Source of the DNA: AAA044-D11 sp965268555
Lineage (GTDB): Bacteria > Actinomycetota > Actinomycetes > Nanopelagicales > Nanopelagicaceae
DNA length: 64,000 nucleotides
Assembly: GCA_965268555.1 (NCBI GenBank)
Contig: OZ254174.1
Coordinates: forward strand, 124,001 to 188,000
Direction: 5' to 3'
The first letter of the stretch is position 1; every line of letters starts with the position of its first letter. The translations under genes were made by a program, and so were the position numbers. Shown here in pieces: positions 44,557 to 52,805 of this stretch. Below the pieces are notes generated by a model, which saw only the letters and a program-made list of their open reading frames with translations, did no database searches and was not told where the DNA came from.

Positions 44557-46058
44557 GTATTTTGACCACCATGCAATTGCTGCCGCTCGTTGGTGCGGCA
44601 GTTTTGGCAGTTATGCCGGCAGGCAATTCAAAGTTAATCAAACAAATTGCACTTGGATTTGCGCTTCTAGTCACTGCAGTTTCAATAGTTATGGCCTTTG
44701 GCTTCGATACCAGAAACAGCGCATTGCAATTTACGGAAACTCGAAGTTGGATCTCTGCTTTCAATATTAACTATTCAGTCGGCATTGATGGTATGGCACT
44801 TGCACTTATCTTGATGACAACAATTCTGGTTCCGATTGTTTTCCTTGCTGGCTGGAATGAATCAGAGAATGGTCGTTGGAGCGTTAAGACTTTCTATATT
44901 CTGCTGTTAATTCTAGAAACCATGATGATTGGCGTATTTGCCGCTAACGATGTCTTCCTCTTCTATGTAATTTTCGAAGCTATGTTGCTCCCGGTTTACT
45001 TCCTTATTGGCGGCTATGGCGCTGGGGATCGGGCTGCTGCCGCAATGAAGTTCTTGCTATATAGCCTTTTTGGTGGGCTACTTATGTTGGCTGCAGTTAT
45101 TGGGCTCTACATTATTTCTACAAACCAAGGTGGCGGAACTTTCGATATTACAAAACTCTCTGAGTTAACGATTGATACCTCAACCCAAAATTGGCTCTTC
45201 CTAGGATTCTTTATTGCCTTTGCAATCAAAGCCCCACTATGGCCATTCCATACTTGGCTCCCAACTGCGGCTAAATCTGCAACAGCGGGAACTTCAACGC
45301 TTCTACTAGGTGTTCTAGATAAAGTTGGAACTTACGGAATGATTCGCTTCTGCATGAGCTTCTTCCCAGATGCAACCAAGACTTTCACGCCGGCAATAAT
45401 TACCTTAGCTGTAATCTCAATTCTTTATGGTGCGTTCTTAGCAATCGGTCAGAAAGACATTAACTCATTGATTGCATTCACATCTATTTCGCACTTCGGT
45501 TTCATTACCTTGGGAATATTTGCTCTAACCTCTCAAGGGTTAACAGGTTCAATTTTCTATATGGTAAATCATGGATTCTCAACTGCAGCGCTCTTCTTGA
45601 CTGCGGGCTGGATGATAAAACGCCGCGGTTCATCACAAATTGCAGATTTCGGTGGGCTGCAACGGGTAACGCCAGTTTTAGCTTGGTCCTTCTTCCTTGC
45701 TGGTATGTCCGCGCTTGCACTTCCTGGTCTCTCAAGTTTCATTAGTGAATTCTTAGTTTTGGTAGGAACATTTGCTAAGTATCCAGTCGCGGCCATTTTA
45801 GGAACCACCGGAATTATCTTGGCAGCACTTTATGTTCTAATCGCAGTTCAAAAATCTCTTCATGGCGAAGCTCCATCAACTAGCACTGGAATGGCTGACC
45901 TTAATTTGCGCGAGAAGATTGCAATCGCACCGGTGATAGTTGTATTAGTTGTACTTGGTTTCTATCCAAAGCCAGTCTTAAGCGTTATTAATCCAACTAC
46001 CCAAACGGTGATGACAAATGCTGGGGTAAGCGATCCAATTGCAAAGGTGGCCAAATAA
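44553..46058 (+). CDS. nuoM: NADH-quinone oxidoreductase subunit M
   Basis: A 501-residue antiporter-like subunit with about 14 helices. The helix-5 glutamate lies in YVIFEAMLLPVYFLIG, and the lysine and histidine helices in APLWPFHTWLPTAA and SLIAFTSISHFGFI. The start ATG 44553 overlaps the nuoL stop (ATGA); an in-frame start at 44538 is rejected on spacing. It overlaps nuoN by one base. Confidence 0.96.
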   Translation: MSILTTMQLLPLVGAAVLAVMPAGNSKLIKQIALGFALLVTAVSIVMAFGFDTRNSALQFTETRSWISAFNINYSVGIDGMALALILMTTILVPIVFLAGWNESENGRWSVKTFYILLLILETMMIGVFAANDVFLFYVIFEAMLLPVYFLIGGYGAGDRAAAAMKFLLYSLFGGLLMLAAVIGLYIISTNQGGGTFDITKLSELTIDTSTQNWLFLGFFIAFAIKAPLWPFHTWLPTAAKSATAGTSTLLLGVLDKVGTYGMIRFCMSFFPDATKTFTPAIITLAVISILYGAFLAIGQKDINSLIAFTSISHFGFITLGIFALTSQGLTGSIFYMVNHGFSTAALFLTAGWMIKRRGSSQIADFGGLQRVTPVLAWSFFLAGMSALALPGLSSFISEFLVLVGTFAKYPVAAILGTTGIILAALYVLIAVQKSLHGEAPSTSTGMADLNLREKIAIAPVIVVLVVLGFYPKPVLSVINPTTQTVMTNAGVSDPIAKVAK

Positions 46059-47572
46059 TGTTGACCGCACCTAAGTTAGATTACGCGCTCCTAGCACCAA
46101 TCCTAATTATTTTAGGTGCAGCTCTAGCTGGTGTATTAGTTGAAGCTTTCGTCAAGCAAGCATGGCGCGCGCGAATTCAATTAGTTTTGGCACTTGGTGC
46201 AATTGTGATTTCATTGCAACAACTCTTTCGAGTTAGAAATGCGACCTCATCAATTGCGGCAGTTACCTCAGTATCTATTGATGGCGTTGGAATCTTTATG
46301 CAAGGCGCAATTTTGGTCTTTGCATTTCTAGGAATATTAATTATCGCCGACCAAGATAACTTTGCACCACAGGCTTCTGCCCTTCCTGGATCTAACGAAG
46401 AGGCAACAGCCCTGCAATCTGGAAAGCAACAGACTGAAGTATTTCCACTAACCCTTTTCGCGGTTGCTGGAATGATGATTTTTCCTATTGCAACCGATTT
46501 CATAACGCTCTTTGTTGCCCTTGAAGTGTTATCACTTCCACTTTATTTAATGGCTGGACTTTCACGCCGGCGTAGATTGCTTTCGCAAGAAGCAGCGCTT
46601 AAATATTTCTTACTAGGAGCTTATTCATCTGCATTCTTCCTCTTCGGTGCCGCACTGCTTTATGGCTATTCCGGAAGCCTTTCGCTCAATGGTTTAACTG
46701 ATGCAATTCGCGGAGCAGGTGGAAACGATGTTTTCTTGCTTCTAGGAATAGCTTTCCTGTCTGTCGGATTGCTATTTAAAGTTGGCGCAGTTCCATTCCA
46801 TTCTTGGACTCCCGATGTTTATCAAGGCGCACCAACCCCAATCACTGGTTTTATGGCAGCTGCTACAAAGGCAGCAGCATTTGGCGCAACTCTTCGAATC
46901 TTCTATGTTGGTTTAGATGCCGCCCAAGTGAGTTGGAAACCGATCATCTCCGTAATTGCCGTAATCACGATGATTGTTGGATCGGTAGCCGCAATTTCGC
47001 AACGCGATATGAAACGCATGTTGGCCTTCTCTTCAATCGCGCACTCAGGATTTATTCTTACCGCAGTAGTTTCATTGAATAAAAACGCGCTATCTGCCAC
47101 TCTCTTTTATTTACTTGCCTACGGTGTTGCAACTATTGGGGCATTTGGAATCGTAACTCTGGTTAGAGACTCCGCTGGTGAAGTTAGTGATGTAAATCGT
47201 TGGGTAGGACTCGGAAAGAAGTCACCATTGGTTGCATCGGCCTTTTCCCTCTTCTTGCTCAGTTTTGCTGGAATCCCATTAACCAGTGGCTTTGTTGGAA
47301 AATTCTCAATCTTCTCGGCGGCTTACGAGTCTGGAAATATCTATTTAGTTGTTGCAGGTGTGCTTTCAAGTGCAATTGCTGTCTTCTTCTATCTACGAAT
47401 TATTTTGATGCTCTTCTTTGCTGATGCAACAAATGATTCAGTTTCTGTAATCATTCCATCACTTCTTACAAGAATTTCAATTTCTATAAGTGTTATTTCA
47501 ACGATAATTCTTGGTGTTGCACCATCTCTACTTCTAAACATCGCGCAAGACTTCGCTTACTACTTACGCTAA
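46058..47572 (+). CDS. nuoN: NADH-quinone oxidoreductase subunit N
   Basis: A 504-residue antiporter-like subunit, last of the fourteen nuo genes. FVALEVLSLPLYLMAGL carries the helix-5 glutamate, and VGAVPFHSWTPDVYQGAPTPITGFMAAATKAAAF is the family block around the key lysine. It overlaps nuoM and the polyprenyl synthase gene by one base each (TAATG). Confidence 0.96.
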   Translation: MLTAPKLDYALLAPILIILGAALAGVLVEAFVKQAWRARIQLVLALGAIVISLQQLFRVRNATSSIAAVTSVSIDGVGIFMQGAILVFAFLGILIIADQDNFAPQASALPGSNEEATALQSGKQQTEVFPLTLFAVAGMMIFPIATDFITLFVALEVLSLPLYLMAGLSRRRRLLSQEAALKYFLLGAYSSAFFLFGAALLYGYSGSLSLNGLTDAIRGAGGNDVFLLLGIAFLSVGLLFKVGAVPFHSWTPDVYQGAPTPITGFMAAATKAAAFGATLRIFYVGLDAAQVSWKPIISVIAVITMIVGSVAAISQRDMKRMLAFSSIAHSGFILTAVVSLNKNALSATLFYLLAYGVATIGAFGIVTLVRDSAGEVSDVNRWVGLGKKSPLVASAFSLFLLSFAGIPLTSGFVGKFSIFSAAYESGNIYLVVAGVLSSAIAVFFYLRIILMLFFADATNDSVSVIIPSLLTRISISISVISTIILGVAPSLLLNIAQDFAYYLR

Positions 47573-48561
47573 TGTCACAAATCGGAATTCCAGATATTGA
47601 TTCCAAGCTAGAGAAAGAACTTCTAGCTTCAATGGCTGAAGTCGAAGCGTTTTTGCGAGATGCAATTGAGGGCAAATATCCCTTGGTAATTGAGACGTCT
47701 AGGCACTTAGTTGATGCCGGTGGCAAGCGTCTGCGTCCGCTATTAACGCTCATCGCATCACATTTTGGCGATCCGAAAGCTAAGGGAATTATCGAAGCCG
47801 CTGTAGTCTGCGAACTAACTCATCTCGGTACTTTGTATCACGATGATGTTATGGATGAAGCCCCACTTCGAAGAGGTGTACAAAGTGCAAACAATCGCTG
47901 GAACAACACAGTTGCAATCCTTACCGGTGATTATTTATTTGCTAAAACTTCTCAACTTCTAGCTGACCTTGGTCCAGAGGCGGTAAGACTTCAAGCCTTA
48001 ACCTTTGAGCGATTAGTCATCGGCCAGATAACTGAAACCCAAGGTTCAAGTGCTGGTAAGAGTCAACTAGATCATTATTTGGATGTTGTCGCCGACAAGA
48101 CGGCATCACTGATTTCTGCAAGCGCCCGTTATGGTGCAATGATTTCTGGGGCCGATGAGAAAGTTATGGATGCCTTGACTAAATTTGGCGAAGAAATTGG
48201 AACTGTTTTCCAACTCGCCGATGACATTATTGATATTGCAAGCGATACTAAAGAATCTGGAAAGACACCAGGTACGGATCTGCGCGAGGGCGTTCCAACT
48301 TTGGTGACGCTATTTATCTTAGAATCAAATGATCCAGCGGATGCAGAACTTAAAGCTCTGTTATCTGCACCAATTACTGATGAGATTGTTGTTGCAGAAA
48401 CTATTTTGAAACTCCGAAATCATAGTGCGCTTAAGAAATCAAGAGATCTAGTAGCAAAGTATGGCGAATCTGCTCAGAAACATCTTGCCCTCCTGCCAGA
48501 TGGTCCAGCCAAGAGCGCGCTATTCGGGCTGAGCCAAGCCGTTATTTCTCGGACTTCCTGA
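47572..48561 (+). CDS. Long-chain polyprenyl diphosphate synthase (menaquinone side chain)
   Basis: A 329-residue trans-prenyltransferase that extends allylic diphosphates with isopentenyl diphosphate. The first aspartate motif DDVMD is at 91-95 (LYHDDVMDEAPLRRG), the second is in FQLADDIIDIASD, and GGKRLRPLLTL is near residue 50. The class is that of heptaprenyl to nonaprenyl synthases (IspB/HepT/GrcC); chain length cannot be fixed from sequence alone. It shares one base with nuoN and so belongs to the nuo operon, linking quinone tail supply to complex I. Its last 42 bases overlap the convergent rarD-like gene. Confidence 0.92.
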   Translation: MSQIGIPDIDSKLEKELLASMAEVEAFLRDAIEGKYPLVIETSRHLVDAGGKRLRPLLTLIASHFGDPKAKGIIEAAVVCELTHLGTLYHDDVMDEAPLRRGVQSANNRWNNTVAILTGDYLFAKTSQLLADLGPEAVRLQALTFERLVIGQITETQGSSAGKSQLDHYLDVVADKTASLISASARYGAMISGADEKVMDALTKFGEEIGTVFQLADDIIDIASDTKESGKTPGTDLREGVPTLVTLFILESNDPADAELKALLSAPITDEIVVAETILKLRNHSALKKSRDLVAKYGESAQKHLALLPDGPAKSALFGLSQAVISRTS

Positions 48562-49419
48562 TTTTATTAAGTCATAACCAAGAGTTATTAAAGCAATCCA
48601 GATAAAAACAAAGCCAAGCCATCTCGCACTAGGCATTGGTTCATGACGCAAGAAAACAGCCAGCATAAATTGAATAGTTGGTGTCAGGTACTGCAACAGC
48701 CCCATTGTTGTAAATGGAATTCTAAGAGTCGCTCCATTGAAAAGCAGAAGTGGAATAGCAGTTACTAAGCCGGCCCCAATCAATAAGGCTGTTAAACCAA
48801 CACCATGGCCAAACTGGCCCTCGCCACGTTGACCGATCCAAATCAGATAAGCACCGTAAAACACTGATGAAATTAAAGTTTCTATTGCAAGGCCTTCAAG
48901 TGAGCCCAGATTTATCTTCTTCTTTACAAAAGAATAAGAGCTCCAAGAAAAAGCGAGAGCAAATGAAACTAGTGGTGGTCTGCCGTAATCAATAGTAAGA
49001 ATGATTACGCCAACGGTTGCGACAAGAAAAGAGATCCATTGAATCTTGCGCATCTCCTCTTTAAAAGCAATAATTCCCATCAATACAAGAAGTATTGGCT
49101 GCATGTAATATCCAAGTGAGGCTTGCACAATTTGCTCGTGGTTTACCGCCCAGATATAGGTAATCCAATTTATAGAGATCAGAACCGCAGCTAAGGTAAG
49201 TCGCCAAAAAACCCCTGGCTTAATGGCTAAGGCGAAAGTAGACTTTAATTGGTTGGAAATCGCAAGAACAATTAAGCAAAAAACTAAAGACCAGACCGCG
49301 CGATGTGAAACCATCTCAATTGGGGTAGCTGGTTTTAATAACGGCCAGTAAAGTGGAAAGAGTCCCCAGAGCGTATACGAACTTATTCCGTAGATTAATC
49401 CCGTGCGATATCTACTCAT
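48520..49419 (-). CDS. rarD: RarD-type EamA/DMT family transporter
   Basis: A 299-residue membrane protein with ten hydrophobic segments, of the RarD branch of the drug/metabolite transporter superfamily. The N-terminal GISSYTLWGLFPLYWPLLKPATPIEMVSHRAVWSL signature block is typical. The substrate is unknown. The 3' end overlaps the polyprenyl synthase gene by 42 bases on the opposite strand. It lies 3 bases after yajQ and is probably co-transcribed with it. Confidence 0.9.
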   Translation of the reverse strand: MSRYRTGLIYGISSYTLWGLFPLYWPLLKPATPIEMVSHRAVWSLVFCLIVLAISNQLKSTFALAIKPGVFWRLTLAAVLISINWITYIWAVNHEQIVQASLGYYMQPILLVLMGIIAFKEEMRKIQWISFLVATVGVIILTIDYGRPPLVSFALAFSWSSYSFVKKKINLGSLEGLAIETLISSVFYGAYLIWIGQRGEGQFGHGVGLTALLIGAGLVTAIPLLLFNGATLRIPFTTMGLLQYLTPTIQFMLAVFLRHEPMPSARWLGFVFIWIALITLGYDLIKSGSPRNNGLAQPE

Positions 49420-49422
49420 TAA

Positions 49423-49911
49423 TTAGCGGTAATTCGTAAATTGAACTGCAAAATCTAGCTTCTGTCCTTTTACTAGCGCCATCGTTTCCTGTAAGTCATC
49501 ACGAGACTTACTTGTAACACGTAGGGTTTCACCTTGAATTTGGGTCTTAACAGATTTTGGACCTTCATCACGAATGATCTTCGCTAATTTCTTCGCATTC
49601 TCAGTAGAGATTCCCTCTTTTAGAGTACAACTAATTTTATAGATCTTGCCGCTTAGCTCTGGGTCTGTAGATTCCAAATGCTTTAGCGACACTTGGCGTT
49701 TGATTAATTTATCTTTGAAGACTTCGAGAACTGCCTTTGCCTTCTCTTCAGATTGCGCTTCAATTAGAATTTTATCGCCAGACTTCTCAATCTTGCTATC
49801 AGTGTTCTTAAAATCAAATCGTGTGGCGATTTCACGGTCGGCTTGGTTAAATGCGTTATCTACTTCCATATGATCAACTTCAGAGACAATATCGAAACTT
49901 GAATCAGCCAC
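49423..49911 (-). CDS. yajQ: YajQ family nucleotide-binding protein (UPF0234)
   Basis: A 162-residue cytoplasmic protein that matches the YajQ family along its whole length: SSFDIVSEVD at the start, EIATRFDFKNTDSKIE, and LDFAVQFTNYR at the end. Family members bind nucleotides, in some species cyclic di-GMP; the role here is unknown. The start is GTG 49911, with AAAGGGG about 9 bases upstream on the minus strand. It is divergent from the 2-hydroxyacid dehydrogenase gene. Confidence 0.93.
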   Translation of the reverse strand: MADSSFDIVSEVDHMEVDNAFNQADREIATRFDFKNTDSKIEKSGDKILIEAQSEEKAKAVLEVFKDKLIKRQVSLKHLESTDPELSGKIYKISCTLKEGISTENAKKLAKIIRDEGPKSVKTQIQGETLRVTSKSRDDLQETMALVKGQKLDFAVQFTNYR

Positions 49912-49971
49912 TTTTACGACCCCTTTAACAATTATCTATTTTTACATATTCTAATGAGCGCAATTGTAGGG

Positions 49972-49977
49972 TAAATT
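49972..49977 (+). promoter_or_regulatory. -10 hexamer of the lldD-like gene
   Basis: TAAATT is followed by GGGCAC and the ATG at 49984, the same TAnnnT-6-start layout as at several other genes. No Shine-Dalgarno is present, so the transcript is probably leaderless. Confidence 0.5.
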
Positions 49978-49983
49978 GGGCAC

Positions 49984-51207
49984 ATGATTCGGAGCACTCG
50001 TAAATTCCCGAGCCTCCCATATTTCTGGTCCTTGATTGAATGGTCACTTCCTACTATCAACCCATATAAAGGCAAACTTAAGCGGGCACAGAACATCCAA
50101 GATTTAGCGCTCATTGCAAAGAAGCGAACCCCCAAAGTCGTCTTTGATTATGTCGAAGGTGGCGCAGTTGACGAGATCGCCTATTCACGAACCCGTGATG
50201 CTTTCTCTCGAATTGAATTTAATTCCAAGGTTCTTCGCGATGTTTCAAAAATTGATACGACGACGAAAATTCTTGGCAAAAGCGTTGATATCCCGATCTG
50301 TTTCGCCCCAACTGGATATACCCGTTTGATGCACCATGTTGGCGAGCCAGCAGTTGCAAACGTTGCAGCATCTAAAAATTTGATATACGCCCTTTCAACC
50401 ATGGGCACAACATCACCAGCAGAACTTGCTGCTGCAGTCCCAAATTCACGTAGATGGTTTCAGTTATACATAATGAAGAACCGAAGCGATAGTTTGGCGG
50501 TAATTAAACAAGCACGAGATAGCGGATTTGAAACTTTAGTCCTAACTGTTGATACCCCAGTAGCCGGCCTGCGTTATCGAGATAATCGAAATGGCTTAAC
50601 AGTCCCACCAAAGATAAGAATCAATACAGTTTTTGCAATAGCTCGCAAACCTATCTGGTGGCTAAATCTTTTCACTACCGGCAAATTAGAGTTTGCTGCC
50701 TTTAGAGGATGGGATAAACCTTTATCTCAATTAGCGGGACTTATCTTTGATCCTGCCACCACAATAAAAGATATAACTTGGCTTCGTTCTGTTTGGAAAG
50801 GCCCAATCGTTGTCAAAGGAATTCAAAGCGTTGAGGATGCTAAGGCAGTAGCAAAGTTAGGCGTTCAAGGAATCATTCTTTCTAATCATGGTGGCAGGCA
50901 ATTTGATCGCGGTCCGATTCCACTTGAAATACTTCCTGACGTTGTTAAGGCGGTAGGAAATAAAGTCGAAGTTTATATCGATGGTGGTGTTATGTCAGGC
51001 CTAGATGCACTTGGTGCAATTGCACTTGGTGCTAAAGCTGTTTTTATTGGTCGGGCATATCTATATGGTGCAATGGCAAACGGTGAAGCTGGTGTAGATC
51101 AGGTAATTGAAATTATGCGTCGTGAATTTGAAAATGGAATGGCACTTACTGGATCATCTAACATTTCTGAGGTTCGCAAAACTGGTGCCCGGATTCGGAG
51201 TAAATAA
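49984..51207 (+). CDS. lldD: FMN-dependent 2-hydroxyacid dehydrogenase, L-lactate dehydrogenase type
   Basis: A 407-residue member of the LldD/glycolate oxidase family, TIM barrel with FMN. The catalytic H302 and substrate-binding R305 lie in SNHGGRQFDRGP, and the FMN phosphate site in DGGVMSGLDALGAIALGAKAVFIGRAYLYG. It would oxidise L-lactate or a related 2-hydroxyacid to the keto acid and pass electrons to quinone or oxygen. It is followed directly by an SDR gene, which fits a pathway ending in L-lactate, such as oxidative L-fucose breakdown. The exact substrate is inferred, not shown. Confidence 0.85.
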   Translation: MIRSTRKFPSLPYFWSLIEWSLPTINPYKGKLKRAQNIQDLALIAKKRTPKVVFDYVEGGAVDEIAYSRTRDAFSRIEFNSKVLRDVSKIDTTTKILGKSVDIPICFAPTGYTRLMHHVGEPAVANVAASKNLIYALSTMGTTSPAELAAAVPNSRRWFQLYIMKNRSDSLAVIKQARDSGFETLVLTVDTPVAGLRYRDNRNGLTVPPKIRINTVFAIARKPIWWLNLFTTGKLEFAAFRGWDKPLSQLAGLIFDPATTIKDITWLRSVWKGPIVVKGIQSVEDAKAVAKLGVQGIILSNHGGRQFDRGPIPLEILPDVVKAVGNKVEVYIDGGVMSGLDALGAIALGAKAVFIGRAYLYGAMANGEAGVDQVIEIMRREFENGMALTGSSNISEVRKTGARIRSK

Positions 51208-51990
51208 ATGAGCAAGATTGCAATTGTCACTGGGGGAGCCAAGGGAATTGGCTACGGCAGTACAAAAAGATTATTAGATGATGGCGCCACAGTTGTTATG
51301 TTTGACTGGGATGAAGCGGGTTTGGAACAAGCAATTAAAGATTTTGCAGGTTATGGTGAACGAATCTCTGGCATGAAAGTTGATATCTCATCAGATGCAC
51401 AGGTAAAAAAAGCTATTGAGGCTGTAGGGAATAAGTATGGTCGAATTGATTATGTAGTGAATTGTGCGGGTATTCAAACCTATGGAACAGCAGTTGAAAC
51501 AAGTGAAGAGACTTGGGATAAGACATTTGATGTAAATGTTAAGTCAATGTATTTAACTGCCAAGTATGCGATTCCATTTATGCGAATTGCCAAGGGTGGT
51601 TCAATTGTGAATATTTCATCGGTTCAATCACTTGCAAATCAGAAGGGCGTCGTGGCCTATGCCGCTTCAAAGGGTGCGATTAATTCACTAACCAGAGCAA
51701 TTGCAATCGATCATGCAGCAGAGCAAATTAGATGTAACGCGATTCTTCCAGCCTCAGTCGATACGCCTATGTTGCGTGCATCTGCACGTGCATTTAGTAG
51801 TGGCAAGAGCGAAGATGAGGTCTTAAAAGAATGGGGAAGTTCACACCCAATTGGTCGTATGGCCAGCATTCACGAGATTGGCGAACTAGTCGGATTCCTC
51901 TGTTCAGATAAGGCTTCATTTATTACTGGAAGCTCGTATGTAATTGATGGTGGATTAATGACTCAAGTTCCAGTTATCTTGCCTGAGTAA
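51208..51990 (+). CDS. SDR family dehydrogenase, candidate 2-keto-3-deoxy-L-fuconate dehydrogenase
   Basis: A 260-residue classical short-chain dehydrogenase. The cofactor motif TGGAKGIG is at 8-15 with D33 after beta-2 (VVMFDWDEAG), favouring NAD. Catalytic N110, S138, Y151 and K155 are intact. It starts directly after the lldD stop. Members of this group act on sugar acids and sugars; with L-fuconate dehydratase and lactonase genes 9-12 kb away, oxidation of 2-keto-3-deoxy-L-fuconate is a reasonable guess. Other polyol or sugar-acid substrates remain possible. Confidence 0.85.
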   Translation: MSKIAIVTGGAKGIGYGSTKRLLDDGATVVMFDWDEAGLEQAIKDFAGYGERISGMKVDISSDAQVKKAIEAVGNKYGRIDYVVNCAGIQTYGTAVETSEETWDKTFDVNVKSMYLTAKYAIPFMRIAKGGSIVNISSVQSLANQKGVVAYAASKGAINSLTRAIAIDHAAEQIRCNAILPASVDTPMLRASARAFSSGKSEDEVLKEWGSSHPIGRMASIHEIGELVGFLCSDKASFITGSSYVIDGGLMTQVPVILPE

Positions 51991-52048
51991 TTCTCGATTT
52001 CGAGTGCGTGGGTTAATAAGGTAATCTACGCAAGCCGTAAAAAACCCT

Positions 52049-52133
52049 GGCGGGTTGCCCGAGCGGCCAATGGGAGGGGACTGTAAATCCCCCGGCTCTG
52101 CCTTCGAAGGTTCAAATCCTTCACCCGCCACCA
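52049..52133 (+). tRNA. tRNA-Tyr, anticodon GTA
   Basis: The acceptor stem GGCGGGT (52049-52055) pairs with ACCCGCC (52123-52129), with discriminator A and encoded CCA at 52131-52133. The anticodon stem GGGGA/TCCCC (52076-52080 / 52088-52092) encloses CTGTAAA with GTA at 52083-52085. A long variable arm (52093-52105) with GGC/GCC pairing makes it class II, as expected for bacterial tRNA-Tyr. The T arm is GAAGG-TTCAAAT-CCTTC (52106-52122). TAATCT at 52022-52027 is a possible -10. Confidence 0.97.
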
Positions 52134-52209
52134 ACGAGATTGACAATTTAAGACCAACGCGATTTTGATTACATTTCGTTATTTTCAAGGGTAAAACTTC
52201 ACATGATTG

Positions 52210-52291
52210 TTATGACATATGCTTGACGAGCGTCATAAAAGAACAAGAGAATTGCCCCTTAAGCCAAATCCCCGGGATGAGCGAAAGGGAG
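52210..52291 (+). promoter_or_regulatory. Promoter and candidate operator of the VOC-ABC transporter operon
   Basis: A perfect inverted repeat, TGACG-AG-CGTCA (52224-52235), overlaps a candidate -35 TTGACG (52223-52228). With GAGAAT (52247-52252) as -10 the spacing is 18. A wider inverted repeat, TTATGAC (52210-52216) and GTCATAA (52232-52238), shares the right half, so three TGAC-type half-sites are present. AAAGGGAG at 52284-52291 is the ribosome binding site for ATG 52296. The arrangement suggests control by a sugar-responsive repressor, for example of the LacI or GntR type, not encoded in the window. Confidence 0.5.
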
Positions 52292-52295
52292 AATT

Positions 52296-52805
52296 ATGTC
52301 AATCAAGACGCGAAACATGCCAGGAGTAGAGGGCATGGACCATGTTGGAATGACAATTCCCAATCTGGATGAAGCTGTTGCTTTTTATTGCACACTTCTA
52401 AATGCTAAAGAAATATTTCGCCTTGGACCATTTGACGCTCGTGAATTTCCAGAGGTAGATGGAAAAGATTGGTCACTTGCACATGTAAACGTTGCAGATG
52501 GCAGATTCACACTCGCAATGCTTGAGTATGGAAATGGCAGTCGCCTAGAACTTTTCCAATATGACCGGCCAGAAGATCGTCGTAATACGCCGCCAAAAAA
52601 TTCAGATTTAGGTGGACACCACATCGCATTTAAAGTTTCTAATCTAGATAAAGTTCTAGAACTTCGCGCCGAGTACGGCTTAACTTTTATGGCTGGCCCA
52701 ATTGAAATAACTGAAGGCCCTGCTGCTGGTCAGAGAATTATTTATGTTTTAGATCCCTGGAACAACCAACTTGAACTTGTTGAATACGAACGGAAAGCAA
52801 AATAG
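52296..52805 (+). CDS. VOC superfamily protein (glyoxalase-like)
   Basis: A 169-residue protein with two vicinal-oxygen-chelate modules (about 13-90 and 105-165). Candidate metal ligands are H16 in GMDHVGMTIPN, an acidic residue in SRLELFQY, the histidine in GGHHIAFKV and a glutamate in NQLELVEY, the layout of lactoylglutathione lyases, methylmalonyl-CoA epimerases and related isomerases. Its substrate is unknown. It is the first gene of an operon with a CUT2 sugar ABC transporter and overlaps the ATPase gene by one base, so it probably acts on the imported compound or a derivative. Confidence 0.82.
   Translation: MSIKTRNMPGVEGMDHVGMTIPNLDEAVAFYCTLLNAKEIFRLGPFDAREFPEVDGKDWSLAHVNVADGRFTLAMLEYGNGSRLELFQYDRPEDRRNTPPKNSDLGGHHIAFKVSNLDKVLELRAEYGLTFMAGPIEITEGPAAGQRIIYVLDPWNNQLELVEYERKAK

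Noticed and set aside
51993..52004. CTCGA-TT-TCGAG repeat after the SDR gene as a terminator
   Set aside because: Short arms, 2-base loop and no U tract.
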